This document shows, one piece after another, positions 40,590 to 49,183 of a stretch of 64,000 nt of DNA. Within the stretch, counting starts at the first letter, position 1; every line of letters starts with the position of its first letter. The notes under the pieces were generated by a model, which saw only the letters and a list, made by a program, of their open reading frames with translations, did no database searches and was not told where the DNA came from. The stretch covers positions 124,001-188,000 of the forward strand of contig CBDIBC010000004.1 in assembly GCA_965276635.1 (NCBI GenBank). The letters run 5' to 3'. Source of the DNA: CBDIBC01 sp965276635. Its GTDB lineage: Bacteria; Actinomycetota; Acidimicrobiia; Acidimicrobiales; Palsa-688. Position numbers and translations under genes: made by a program.

Positions 40590-43500
40590 TTGCCCAAGAA
40601 GATCCGGGTCTACGAGCTGGCACGCGAGCTCGGCCTCACGAACAAGGAAGCGCTCGATCTCTGCATCTCGCTGGGGATCGGCGTGAAGAGTCACTCCTCG
40701 AGCATCGAGGACCAGCAAGCCGACCGCGTCCGCCGCAAGGCCGACCGCGAGGGTCTTCGTCGCGACGTGCAGCCCGAGGAGGAGGCACCGGCGAAGGTTG
40801 TTCCGGCCAAGGCGCCAGCAGCCACGGCTCCTGCGGGCAAAGCGGTGGCCCCGCCGGCCGAAGCGCCCGCCACCGAGGTGGAGCCGGCGCCCGTGCCGGC
40901 CCCGCCCCCGCCCGTGCCGGCCCCCCTCGAGGTCGTAGCCCCGCCGGCGTCCCCCGTTCCGCCCGCGTCCCCGCCCCCGGTCACCGAGCCGGACCTGCCG
41001 GCGGCCGCCCCGGTGCCGAGCGCGCCGGCGGCGACAGCTCCCGCCCCGGTGGCCACGCCCGGCTCGACCGGGGGGCCCGGGCGCCCGCTCGTGCGCAGCA
41101 CCGACCGCTCGACGCCGCCGGCCCGCAGTGATGCTCCGGCCCGCAGTGATGCTCCGGCCCGCAGTGATGCTCCGGCCCGCAGTGATGCTCCAGCCCGCAG
41201 TGCTCCGGCGATGGCCCCGACCCGTCCGGCGAGCGAACCGGCACCGCCGATGGCACCGGCTGCGGCCACCGCGCCTGCACCGGTTCGCCCCGACCTCGCA
41301 TCCCGTTCCGACGCGCCCGCCGCACGTTCCGACCCCGGCACGCACCCGGTGGCGCCACCAGCAGCCGGCGGCGCCCGTCCCGGTCCGGTGCCCCCGAGTG
41401 GCGCTCGCCGCCCGGCACCGCCCGCAGCCGCCAGCGCCCAGCCCGCTCCCCCCGCCGTCAGCGCGCCTGGTGCACCGGGCGCGGGTGGGTCGATGGTGTC
41501 CCAGTCGGGCAAGCCCATCCCGCCGCCGCCCGGCGCTCGTCGCCCTCCCGTATCCCAGTCGGGCAAGCCCATCCCGCCGCCGCCCGGCCGCGGGCCGGGG
41601 GCTCGGCCTCCGGCGGGGGCCGGACGTCCGGCCGGTGCCGGCCGACCCGCGCCCGGTGGGGCCAGGCCCGGAGGTGGCTTCGCCGGCAGTGGGACCCGGG
41701 GTGGGCCGGGTGGCGCCGCCCGGGGCGGACCTGGTGCCGGGCCCGGCGGGTTCAACCGTGGCGGTCCCGGTGGCGGCGGTCCCGGTGGCGGCCCTGGTGG
41801 TCGAGGCGGACCGCCGTTCGGCGGTCGTGGTCGCGCCGGTGGTCGCCGTCCTGGACGGCGTCGTCGCCGGAACATCGAGGAGCTCGAGGCACAGGAGCTG
41901 ACGACATACACGCCGTCGAGCGCGCCTGTCCCCGACGGCGAGGTCATCGTCGAGCGCGGCTCGACCGCCCAGGAGCTGGGCCCCAAGTTGAACCGCTCCG
42001 GCGCCGACGTCGTCCGGTTCCTGTTCCAGCAGGGCGAGATGGTCACCACGACCCAGTCGCTGTCGGACGACATGATCGAGCTGTTCGCCGACGAGGTGGG
42101 CGCCGTCGTGCGCCTGGTCGACCCCGGCGAGGAGAAGGAAGCCGAGCTGCAGGCCAAGTACTTCGACGACGAGGAAGAGGACGACGAGCTGCTGCGCACT
42201 CGCCCCCCCGTCATCACCGTCATGGGTCACGTCGATCACGGCAAGACCCTGCTCCTCGACCGCATTCGCGAGACGAACGTCGTCGCCGCCGAGGCCGGCG
42301 GCATCACCCAGCACATCGGTGCCTACCAGGTCACCTACCAGGAGCAGCTCCTGACGTTCATTGACACCCCGGGCCACGAGGCGTTCACCGCCATGCGAGC
42401 CCGAGGTGCCGAGGTCACAGACATCGTCATCCTGGTGGTGGCGGCGGACGACGGCGTCATGCCCCAGACCATCGAGGCGCTGAACCACGCCAAGGCGGCC
42501 GACGTGCCGATCATCGTGGCCATCAACAAGGTCGACCGTGAGGACTCCGATCCAAACCGGGTGATGCAGCAGCTCTCCGACCAGGGACTGGTCCCCGAGA
42601 GCTGGGGCGGTGACACGATCATGGTCCAGATCTCCGCCCTGCAGAACTTGGGGATCGACGACCTCTTGGAGCAGGTGCTGGTGGTGTCCGAGCTCGAGGA
42701 GCTGGTCGCTAACCCGGAGGGCAGGGCGCGCGGTGTCGTGCTCGAGGCCAACCTGGATCCCGGCAAGGGGCCGATGGCCACGGTCATCGTCCAGGGCGGG
42801 ACCCTGCGGGTGTCGGACTTCGTGGTCGCCGGCGCCGCCTGGGGTCGGGCCAAGGCGCTGATCGACGACAAGGGTGACAACCTGAAGGAGGCACCTCCCT
42901 CCACACCGGTACAGATCCTGGGCTTCGACAGCGTGCCGGCGGCCGGCGACGAGTTCCGCGTCACCGACAAGAGCCGCACAGCGCGCGACATCGCCGAGCA
43001 GCGTGAGCAGCGCTACCGCGCCGCGGACCAGCGCCGGACGTCGTCGGCGACAGGCACCGGCGCCAAGCTGGAGGACATCTTCGAGCAGATCCAGCGCGGC
43101 GAGACGGCCACGCTGAACCTGGTCCTCAAAGCCGACACGCAGGGCTCGTTGGAGGCGGTCACCGAGAGCCTCAGGAAGCTGGAGCGCGACGAGGTCAAGC
43201 TCTCGTTCGTGCACCGGGCCGTGGGCGGGATCACAGAGAACGACGTCAGCCTGGCCGGCGCCTCGAACGCCACCATCATCGGCTTCAACGTCCGCCCCGA
43301 CCGAGGCGCGCGCGACCTGGCTGGCGTGCAAGACGTCGAGATCCGGGCCTACGAAATCATCTACAAGCTGATCGAGGAGATCGAGAGTGCGATGGTCGGC
43401 ATGCTCGCTCCCGAGTTCGAAGAGGTCATCACCGGCGAGACCGAGGTGCGCGAGATCTTCCGGGTCCCTCGCGTCGGCGCCATCGCCGGCTGCTACGTGC

Positions 43501-43715
43501 TCAACGGTGTGATCACACGCGGCTCGAAGGTCCGGTTCCTCCGCGACGGCGTCATCATCTGGAAGGGCACCATCACCTCCCTCAAGCGCTTCAAGGACGA
43601 TGTCCGCGAGGTGCACGAGAACTTCGAGTGTGGCATCGGACTGTCGAACAACCAGGACCTGCGTCCCGGTGACATCATCGAGACCTTCGACGAGCGGGAG
43701 ATACCGCGCACGTAG
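40590..43715 (+). CDS. infB: Translation initiation factor IF-2
   Basis: A 1041-residue IF-2. The N-terminal IF2_N domain MPKKIRVYELARELGLTNKE is followed by about 400 low-complexity residues rich in Pro, Ala, Gly and Arg. These include four to five copies of an 18-bp unit coding ARSDAP at 41119-41206, and two SQSGKPIPPPPG repeats. The second IF2_N domain (LGPKLNRSGADVVRFLFQQG) and the GTPase domain follow: G1 GHVDHGKT near 545, G3 DTPGHEAF, G4 NKVD. Domains II-IV are complete (GTLRVSDFVVAGAAWGRAKA, EVREIFRVPRVGAIAGCYV). TTG 40590 gives the family start. Confidence 0.96.
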   Translation: MPKKIRVYELARELGLTNKEALDLCISLGIGVKSHSSSIEDQQADRVRRKADREGLRRDVQPEEEAPAKVVPAKAPAATAPAGKAVAPPAEAPATEVEPAPVPAPPPPVPAPLEVVAPPASPVPPASPPPVTEPDLPAAAPVPSAPAATAPAPVATPGSTGGPGRPLVRSTDRSTPPARSDAPARSDAPARSDAPARSDAPARSAPAMAPTRPASEPAPPMAPAAATAPAPVRPDLASRSDAPAARSDPGTHPVAPPAAGGARPGPVPPSGARRPAPPAAASAQPAPPAVSAPGAPGAGGSMVSQSGKPIPPPPGARRPPVSQSGKPIPPPPGRGPGARPPAGAGRPAGAGRPAPGGARPGGGFAGSGTRGGPGGAARGGPGAGPGGFNRGGPGGGGPGGGPGGRGGPPFGGRGRAGGRRPGRRRRRNIEELEAQELTTYTPSSAPVPDGEVIVERGSTAQELGPKLNRSGADVVRFLFQQGEMVTTTQSLSDDMIELFADEVGAVVRLVDPGEEKEAELQAKYFDDEEEDDELLRTRPPVITVMGHVDHGKTLLLDRIRETNVVAAEAGGITQHIGAYQVTYQEQLLTFIDTPGHEAFTAMRARGAEVTDIVILVVAADDGVMPQTIEALNHAKAADVPIIVAINKVDREDSDPNRVMQQLSDQGLVPESWGGDTIMVQISALQNLGIDDLLEQVLVVSELEELVANPEGRARGVVLEANLDPGKGPMATVIVQGGTLRVSDFVVAGAAWGRAKALIDDKGDNLKEAPPSTPVQILGFDSVPAAGDEFRVTDKSRTARDIAEQREQRYRAADQRRTSSATGTGAKLEDIFEQIQRGETATLNLVLKADTQGSLEAVTESLRKLERDEVKLSFVHRAVGGITENDVSLAGASNATIIGFNVRPDRGARDLAGVQDVEIRAYEIIYKLIEEIESAMVGMLAPEFEEVITGETEVREIFRVPRVGAIAGCYVLNGVITRGSKVRFLRDGVIIWKGTITSLKRFKDDVREVHENFECGIGLSNNQDLRPGDIIETFDEREIPRT

Positions 43716-43718
43716 GCG

Positions 43719-44011
43719 ATGCACGTCGCAGCTCTCACGGTCGATCTGCACCTGCCGGCGTCCACTCCCTGAAGGAGAAGCGGGCGGTGATCCGGCCGAT
43801 GCTGGACGGCAGCCGCCACCGCTTCGGGGTGGCGGCGGCCGAGGTGGCCGACCACGATCGTTGGCAGCGCGCCCAACTGGGGATGGCAGCCGTGTCGGCC
43901 ACCGCCAGCCACCTCGAGGCCCTGCTCGACTCGGTGGAGCGCTTCGTCTGGTCCTTCCCCGAGGCCGAGGTCATCGCCATCGAACGGACCTGGCTGGAGG
44001 TCGATCGATGA
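43719..44011 (+). pseudogene. DUF503 (YlxP-like) gene with apparent 1-nt frameshift
   Basis: ATG 43719 reads MHVAALTVDLHLP, the correct start of a DUF503 protein, but runs into TGA at 43770. Two frames on, from about 43757, the sequence continues GVHSLKEKRAVIRPMLDGSR, HRFGVAAAEVADHDRWQRAQ and so on to a TGA at 44011, which is the rest of the family without a gap. A single missing base around 43755-43758 (in CTGCCGGCG) explains the break. The gene keeps its normal place between infB and rbfA. A sequencing error, a recent mutation or recoding cannot be told apart here. DUF503 function is not established. Confidence 0.85.
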
Positions 44012-44039
44012 TGGTGTCCCGCCTGGCGAGGCCGCGCCG

Positions 44040-44504
44040 ATGAGCCCCGCTCGTGGCCGGCGCGGTCGTGACACCCAGGTACGGCGCTACCCGCGATCGG
44101 CCCGGGTCAACGAGATCCTGCGCGAGGTGCTGGCCGAGGAGCTGCGCGAGCTGGCCGATCTCGACGAGCGCCTCGGCCTGACCACCGTGACGTCCGTCGA
44201 CTGCGATCCCGACCTCCGTCACGCCACCGTCTACCTCTCGTCGCTCGACGAACGGTCCACCGCGGCCCTGGCCGACCTGCGCGTGCGGCTCCAGGCCGCC
44301 ATCTCCCGCCAGGTGCGCCTGAAGCACACCCCGCAGCTCAGCTTCGAAGCCGATCCAGCCATCCGCAGCGGCCAGCACATCGAGGACATCCTGCACTCCC
44401 TCGGGTCCGGATCTCCCGCTCCCGCTCCCGGGGCCGGCGGCGGTGTCGAGCCGCTCGAACCTCCTGCGTCCGGAGCCAAGAGCCCGGGGCCAGGCGATGG
44501 CTGA
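44040..44504 (+). CDS. rbfA: Ribosome-binding factor A
   Basis: A 154-residue 30S maturation factor of KH-like fold binding 16S rRNA. The core is RRYPRSARVNEILREVLAEE, LTTVTSVDCDPDLRHATVYL, and QVRLKHTPQLSFEADPAIRS. The last 35 residues are a disordered Pro/Gly tail. ATG 44040 starts 28 nt after the DUF503 stop; the end overlaps truB by 8 nt. Conserved order infB-DUF503-rbfA-truB. Confidence 0.95.
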   Translation: MSPARGRRGRDTQVRRYPRSARVNEILREVLAEELRELADLDERLGLTTVTSVDCDPDLRHATVYLSSLDERSTAALADLRVRLQAAISRQVRLKHTPQLSFEADPAIRSGQHIEDILHSLGSGSPAPAPGAGGGVEPLEPPASGAKSPGPGDG

Positions 44505-45468
44505 CGGGCTCGTCGTGGTCGACAAGCCACCGGGCATGACCAGCCACGACGTGGTGGGCCGCTGCCGACGGATCTTTGCCCAGCGACGGGTCGGTCATGC
44601 CGGCACCCTGGATCCCGATGCCACCGGGGTCCTGCTCGTCGGCCTGGGACGGGCCACCCGGCTCATGCAGTTCCTGACCGGGTTGACCAAGTCCTATACC
44701 GGTGAGATCGTCCTGGGCACGGCCACGTCGACGCTCGATGCCTCGGGCCGGGTCATCGGCACCTGGGACATGTCGGCCGTCACCGTGGAAGCGGCCCGTA
44801 CGGCCGCCTCCCGGTTCGTGGGCGACATCGAGCAGATCCCGCCCATGGTGTCGGCCATCAAGATCGACGGGCGTCGACTGCACGAGCTGGCCCGGGCCGG
44901 CATCGAGGTCGACCGGCCGCCCCGGGCCGTCACCGTCGCCCGCTTCGACCTGCAGGACCTCGAGCTGCAGGGCCTCGGGCTGCCGGATCCCGACCTGCGG
45001 GATCCGGACCTGCGGGGCGCGGCCGCCCGGTACTCGGGCGGCCCGGTCCCCGTCCTCCGGTTCGCGGTGGACTGCTCGTCGGGCACCTACGTGCGCAGCC
45101 TGGCCGCCGATCTCGGTGCCGCGCTCGGCGGGGGTGCTCACCTCCGCCGGCTACGTCGCACCGCCGTCGGCCGTTGGACGACAGCCGACGCCGTCGCCCT
45201 CGACGAGGTCGGACCCGACGCCGTCCTCCCGCCCGCCGCCGTGGTCGCCGGCCTGCCGACCCTGGTGGCCGACCAGGAGGTGGCCGACGCCGTCAGCCAC
45301 GGCAAGGTCCTCGACGCGGCCGACGTCTCCGCCGCGGGGACCGGACCGTGGGCGGTGGTGGACGGTACGGGCGACCTGCTGGCCGTCTACGAGCAGCACG
45401 GGCCCGGTCGGGTCAAGCCCCGGTTGGTGCTGGCGGCGTCCGACCGGTCAGCGCCCGGGGATCGTTAG
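44497..45468 (+). CDS. truB: tRNA pseudouridine55 synthase TruB
   Basis: A 323-residue enzyme making pseudouridine at tRNA position 55. The catalytic aspartate is D39 in HAGTLDPDATGVLLV. Other motifs: LVVVDKPPGMTSHDVVGRCR, KSYTGEIVLGTATSTLDASG, IPPMVSAIKIDGRRLHELAR and SGTYVRSLAADLGAAL. An insertion with LQDLELQGLGLPDPDLRDPD lies before the last core motif and looks like a short internal duplication. ATG 44497 starts exactly at the family N-terminus and overlaps rbfA. Confidence 0.95.
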   Translation: MADGLVVVDKPPGMTSHDVVGRCRRIFAQRRVGHAGTLDPDATGVLLVGLGRATRLMQFLTGLTKSYTGEIVLGTATSTLDASGRVIGTWDMSAVTVEAARTAASRFVGDIEQIPPMVSAIKIDGRRLHELARAGIEVDRPPRAVTVARFDLQDLELQGLGLPDPDLRDPDLRGAAARYSGGPVPVLRFAVDCSSGTYVRSLAADLGAALGGGAHLRRLRRTAVGRWTTADAVALDEVGPDAVLPPAAVVAGLPTLVADQEVADAVSHGKVLDAADVSAAGTGPWAVVDGTGDLLAVYEQHGPGRVKPRLVLAASDRSAPGDR

Positions 45469-45471
45469 TCT
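45466..45471 (+). promoter_or_regulatory. Candidate -10 box of ribF
   Basis: TAGTCT ends 8 nt before ATG 45480. It contains the truB stop codon. Leaderless spacing. Confidence 0.45.
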
Positions 45472-45479
45472 CTCCCGGG

Positions 45480-46412
45480 ATGGAGGTCGTCCACCAGCCC
45501 GGGCCCTGCCCGGTCTTCGCCCACGGCACCATCGTCACGGTGGGCGCCTACGACGGCGTCCACCTCGGCCATCGCCGGCTCATCGCTGCCGTCCGGGAAC
45601 AGGCCGAGCAGGCCGGCGCGGCATCCGCCGTGGTCACCTTCGACAAGCACCCGGCCAGTGTCGTGCGCCCTGACAGTGCTCCCGCGCTGCTCACCGACCT
45701 CGACCAGAAGCTGGAGCTGCTCGCCACCACGGGCGTCGACTGCAGCGTCGTCGTCCATTTCGACGAGGCACGCGCCCACGAATCGGCCGAGGACTTCGTG
45801 CAGTCGGTCCTGGTGGACTGCCTGGCTGTCCGCCAGGTGGTCGTCGGCCACGATTTCCACTTCGGGCACAACCGGGCCGGGGACGTGGCCCTCCTCGTTC
45901 GCATGGGGGAGAAGCTGGGCTTCGAGGTTGAAGGTGTCGAGCTGTTCGGCGTTCGCGACGGTGATGCCGCCGTGTCGTCCACCCGCGTCCGACGGCTCCT
46001 CTCGGTCGGCGATGTGGCGGGCGCGGCGGCGCTGCTCGGTCGGGACCACGAGGTCCGCGGCGTGGTGGTCCACGGCGACGCCAGGGGTCGCGAGCTCGGG
46101 TATCCGACGGCGAACGTGGCCGTCCCCGCCGAGATCGCCCTGCCGGCCGACGGCGTCTACCGAGGCTGGTTCCAGGGCGACGACGGTGCTCGTCGGCCGG
46201 CGGCGCTATCCCTCGGCCGCCGCCCCACGTTCTACGTCGACGCCGACCTCTCGCTCCTCGAGGCCCACCTGCTCGACTTCGACGGCGACCTGTACGACCA
46301 GCACGCCCGGGTCGGCTTCGGCGCCCGGTTGCGAGGTCAGATGCGCTTCGACTCGGTCGACGACCTGATCGCCCAGATGGGCCGTGACGTCGAGGCCACC
46401 CGGTCGCCCTGA
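45480..46412 (+). CDS. ribF: Bifunctional riboflavin kinase/FAD synthetase
   Basis: A 310-residue enzyme making FMN and FAD. The N-terminal FAD synthetase holds the nucleotidyl motif VGAYDGVHLGHRRL near 21-34 and the region AVSSTRVRRLLSVGD; the C-terminal kinase holds GDARGRELGYPTANVAVP and the GVYRGWF strand. ATG 45480 is preceded by a TAGTCT box. In many actinobacteria rpsO follows directly; here 4.5 kb of other DNA separates them. Confidence 0.95.
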   Translation: MEVVHQPGPCPVFAHGTIVTVGAYDGVHLGHRRLIAAVREQAEQAGAASAVVTFDKHPASVVRPDSAPALLTDLDQKLELLATTGVDCSVVVHFDEARAHESAEDFVQSVLVDCLAVRQVVVGHDFHFGHNRAGDVALLVRMGEKLGFEVEGVELFGVRDGDAAVSSTRVRRLLSVGDVAGAAALLGRDHEVRGVVVHGDARGRELGYPTANVAVPAEIALPADGVYRGWFQGDDGARRPAALSLGRRPTFYVDADLSLLEAHLLDFDGDLYDQHARVGFGARLRGQMRFDSVDDLIAQMGRDVEATRSP

Positions 46413-46451
46413 TCCGCCCGGCGGCGGCGGGAGCACGACCACCGTCGTCCA

Positions 46452-46484
46452 GGCCTTCCGTGGCGGACGATCCGACGTTGGACA
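46452..46484. repeat. Left 33-bp direct repeat flanking the accessory island
   Basis: Begins GGCCTTCCGTGGCGGAC and ends CGACGTTGGACA. It matches 50131-50163 in the same orientation at 31 of 33 positions. It starts 40 nt after the ribF stop. Base composition and coding density change just to its right, so it is a likely island boundary. Confidence 0.8.
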
Positions 46485-47796
46485 CTGCTCGTAGGGGAGA
46501 TACCGCCCGTTCGTCGGCCGGCCGCCATGGCGTATCAAGTATCCAGCCGCCACGTCGTCTCCGTGCTCACGTGGTCGGCTCTTCTCGATCTCCTTGCCCC
46601 CGTCCTTGCGGATAGCCTCCGCCTGCAGGCGCCCTCGGGCAGCTCCAAGGGCTGGTCGATTGGCGCAGTGCCTCTCAGTCGGTCCCGATCCTTGCCGACG
46701 ACCTCACCGACCGTGTCGGCAGGCCAATTGTCCACCTCTCCCAAGGTGGTCCCCCGGGCTGCGAACGCTGCTCTCCCAGGAATTATCCGGTACCAGCGAC
46801 CTGGGGTCCGGCCAACGCTTGGTGACCCCCGACGGAGGTCACTTCTGGGTAGGCATTTCGTACCTGCCTGGGCAATCAGGGTCAGAGTCCAGTCTGGGCC
46901 GCCACCAAGCCAACGACCATACCCCGGACGCTCTCCCGCTCGGCTGTTGCTGACGTCATCGGTCGACCGGCGTTCAGCGAAAGGAAGTGGCCACCATCCG
47001 GCTCTACCTTGCCGTCGGCGAAGAGGAGGAGGCAGCCGAGCTGCGGGCTGCGAGCAGACATCGTGGCCTTCCCTCCCGCACTCGACGCCATCAAGGTGGG
47101 AGAGGGCGTGCGCAACGGCGCGATCGCGATCCGTGGTGGCGTCCTGCTGCGGAATACCACACAGCCCAGGCCGTGTCTGACTCGCGGTGATGTTCATCAA
47201 GTCAAAATTCACCGAAGCGTGGCGGAACATCTGCCATGACCTCCCAGCGTGGGGTGAGACTACCGCCAACACCTATGGGCCCCCCGAGGCAGAGTCCGTT
47301 GACGGCGGAGCCACGTTGAGCGTATCATCAACTACGAGGCGTGGCGATCGCCACGGCGGTGGTGGTTAGTGCAGGCCGCTTGGCGGCCGAAATAGGGCCT
47401 CCGCTATTCACGCCAAGTAGTTCAATCATTGTGCCTAAAGGAGGCAAATACATCCCATCTTTCGGAAAACAGCTTCGCCCCTGATTGCGGCGGCCGCTCT
47501 TACTACCTCCTACGGGCGGTTTGTCCGGAGCCGTGCGATACTCCAGCTGCCCCAACCGGGCCTGTCGGCATCAGCTAAGCGCAGTTCAACGCTCTGTTCG
47601 GACCTCGTTGCACTGAAACAGTAGTGGATCCGAGCACGGTCATCAGCAACCGCCCACCAACCGCCCCCCTGAACTGCGACTATATTTTGCCTGGACGGCT
47701 AGCATCACAGCCGTGAGAACGATCTCTATTTCTCACTGACCACAACGAGCTGCAAAATGGAATTTTCTAACTGACGAAGAGGGGAAGGTAACCATT
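46485..47796. other. Accessory DNA with no recognisable gene
   Basis: About 1.3 kb. Overlapping open frames exist on opposite strands (46527-47180 plus, 217 codons; 46535-47272 minus, 245 codons), but they cover the same bases, have Ser/Arg/Pro-heavy compositions typical of chance frames, and show no motif I recognise. A shorter plus frame (47009-47239) reads LRADIVAFPPALDAIKVGEG, which looks more protein-like but cannot be assigned. From about 47380 GC content falls. CAACGAG-type AT-richer sequence and TATATT (47681-47686) precede the secreted-protein gene. I read this as decayed DNA. Confidence 0.5.
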
Positions 47797-48222
47797 GTGA
47801 AGAGCATGAGGATTTCAGCCGCAGCCGCTTGCCTTGCCGGGACCCTTGCAGCGACAACCTCCGTAGCTAACGCCGGAACTCCGGGGAACACCGGAATTAG
47901 CGGCTTCAAATATAATGCTGGGACGTTGTCTGCCACTGTCTACACGAACGGCTGGGCAAGACAAAATCTCGGCATAGGGTGGTCATTCTATTCGCCGACT
48001 GGCTCCCAATTCGGATCGGGAAGCGGTGCCTGCGACAATTCGACTCAGTGTGTAAGAGGGCCCAGCAGCGTCTTTTACGCCTACGGTAGCCAATGCCCTC
48101 AGCCGGGTGAATACAGTATCAAGGCCTTCGGAGAAGGAAATCTGGACGGCCTGTCTAACACGGCGGAGGCATTTATAGCCGTCAGCCAGGCCGCGATACA
48201 CGCCGTAAGGCCCAACTGCTGA
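47797..48222 (+). CDS. Small secreted protein, unknown function
   Basis: A 141-residue protein with a clear Sec signal peptide: basic start MKSMRIS, hydrophobic AAAACLAGTLAATTSVANA, and a likely AxA cleavage at VANA-GT near residue 26. The mature part is Gly/Ser/Tyr/Asn-rich (GTLSATVYTNGWARQNLGIG, WSFYSPTGSQFGSGSGACDN) with four cysteines (two in ACDNSTQCV, then GSQC and the final C), suggesting two disulfides. GTG 47797 is preceded by GAGGGGAAGG at 47778-47787; ATG 47806 is an alternative. Codon use is visibly less GC-rich than the flanking core genes. No family recognised; a surface, adhesion or antagonistic role is speculation. Confidence 0.7.
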   Translation: MKSMRISAAAACLAGTLAATTSVANAGTPGNTGISGFKYNAGTLSATVYTNGWARQNLGIGWSFYSPTGSQFGSGSGACDNSTQCVRGPSSVFYAYGSQCPQPGEYSIKAFGEGNLDGLSNTAEAFIAVSQAAIHAVRPNC

Positions 48223-48353
48223 CGTCGCACCCGGTCGACGCAAGCACTAATCATTCGCCATGGATCGCCATCACGGGACAGTTCGAGTTTCTAACAGACG
48301 AATCTCTGAGAGAGCAGGGACGTGCTCGTTTTAATGGCGCTCAAATTCCTTCG

Positions 48354-48387
48354 GATCCTCGCCCTCCTGCCCAGAAGGGCGAGGATC
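48354..48387. terminator. 12-bp hairpin after the secreted-protein gene
   Basis: GATCCTCGCCCT at 48354-48365 pairs perfectly with AGGGCGAGGATC at 48376-48387 across a 10-nt loop; CACCTAAAACTAG follows. It lies 131 nt after the stop at 48222 and fits a transcription terminator, although the T-run is absent on the plus strand. Confidence 0.55.
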
Positions 48388-48467
48388 ACCTAAAACTAGA
48401 AGTACGTTGGGTTTTCATTGCTAGACGAAACCCGTGGTGTTTATCAGTCATATCTACCTTTGATACG

Positions 48468-48836
48468 TTGCCCCCGAGGAGTCGAACAGACGCCGTGATC
48501 TGGACCGATAATAGCTCGGTTGGCGTTGACACCTTCGGTGAGCCGAAATGCGTGTTCGGAGTAGCAGAGCGGATAGGAACGTTGGGTTTAGCCACCCTGC
48601 TTCGCCCGGAATTGGTGCCGCTACCAGATAACGTAAACTGGTCAGAGGAGCTTCAATTCTCTGGTCAATTCGTAGAAAGTAAGATGGAGGTGTTCTCCGA
48701 TATTGTCACTCTTGCCGCGGACTACTACGAGGTCGAGTATGATTCAGGAGACAACATTATAACCTCCGTATCTGCCGTACTTGACCGCGAGCCTGCAATG
48801 GTTCAACGGATCACGAACTGGCGAGCTGTTTATTAG
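48468..48836 (+). CDS. Hypothetical protein
   Basis: A 122-residue product from TTG 48468, with no known motif. It is moderately acidic and looks protein-like: WTDNSSVGVDTFGEPKCVFG, LLRPELVPLPDNVNWSEELQ, FVESKMEVFSDIVTLAADYY. The same frame stays open upstream to at least 48231 (HSPWIAITGQFEFLTDESLR) without any ATG, GTG or TTG and across the terminator-like hairpin, so either the gene begins at the TTG or its real 5' end has been lost. AT-rich codon use matches the island, not the core. A small soluble partner or immunity-like protein is possible but unsupported. Confidence 0.45.
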   Translation: MPPRSRTDAVIWTDNSSVGVDTFGEPKCVFGVAERIGTLGLATLLRPELVPLPDNVNWSEELQFSGQFVESKMEVFSDIVTLAADYYEVEYDSGDNIITSVSAVLDREPAMVQRITNWRAVY

Positions 48837-48940
48837 GCTCAACTTGCCTGAGTCATTTCGTTAGTCCACGCAATAGGTAGGATGGTTGGCATTGACAATG
48901 CGTGATAATGACAGCGCCATGAAAGTAGAAGCTGCTAAGT

Positions 48941-48965
48941 ACAACTAGAAGTTTTAACTAGTTGT
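48941..48965. repeat. 8-bp inverted repeat in AT-rich gap
   Basis: ACAACTAG at 48941-48948 pairs with CTAGTTGT at 48958-48965 around a 9-nt AT-rich loop, between the plus-strand orphan gene and the minus-strand membrane protein gene. Possibly a bidirectional terminator. Confidence 0.5.
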
Positions 48966-48994
48966 GAGTATGAATAGTAAATGGTAGCGTACTA

Positions 48995-49183
48995 TCATGG
49001 CTGCTCGGGCGATGTGGCTACCGTACCGAAGGCAACGACGATGAAGAGAGCGAAAGTCAGAATGTGGACTGCAGTGCGGTACTCGCAGACGCGATCGAGG
49101 TCGATCAGTTCCTCGTAGATGAGCCGGAGAACCATGCCCATCCCGATGATCGCGCCGATGAGGCGCCCGCGGCGGAGGAACAT
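48995..49183 (-). CDS. Small membrane protein, hypothetical
   Basis: A 62-residue product starting with ATG at 49183. Two hydrophobic segments are visible: LIGAIIGMGMVLRLIYEELI (about 8-27) and AVHILTFALFIVVAFGTVAT (about 38-57), separated by an acidic/basic loop (DLDRVCEYRT). The N-terminus MFLRRGR is positive-inside. Amphipathic layout supports it being a real gene, but no family is recognised and it overlaps the beginning of an open plus-strand fragment. Confidence 0.4.
   Translation of the reverse strand: MFLRRGRLIGAIIGMGMVLRLIYEELIDLDRVCEYRTAVHILTFALFIVVAFGTVATSPEQP

Noticed and set aside
39927..43751. Minus-strand open frame of 1274 codons opposite nusA and infB
   Set aside because: It is the antisense shadow of high-GC genes with strong codon bias; its composition (His/Leu/Val and Arg/Gly repeats) mirrors the IF-2 repeats and no domain is visible.
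46527..47272. Overlapping long open frames on both strands (217 and 245 codons) in the island
   Set aside because: They occupy the same bases, neither shows a motif, and the composition looks like chance translation of GC-rich decayed DNA. Kept only as an unassigned region.
48314..48467. Extension of the orphan gene at 48468 upstream
   Set aside because: No ATG, GTG or TTG in frame and a 12-bp hairpin lies inside; recorded as a finding but not annotated as coding.
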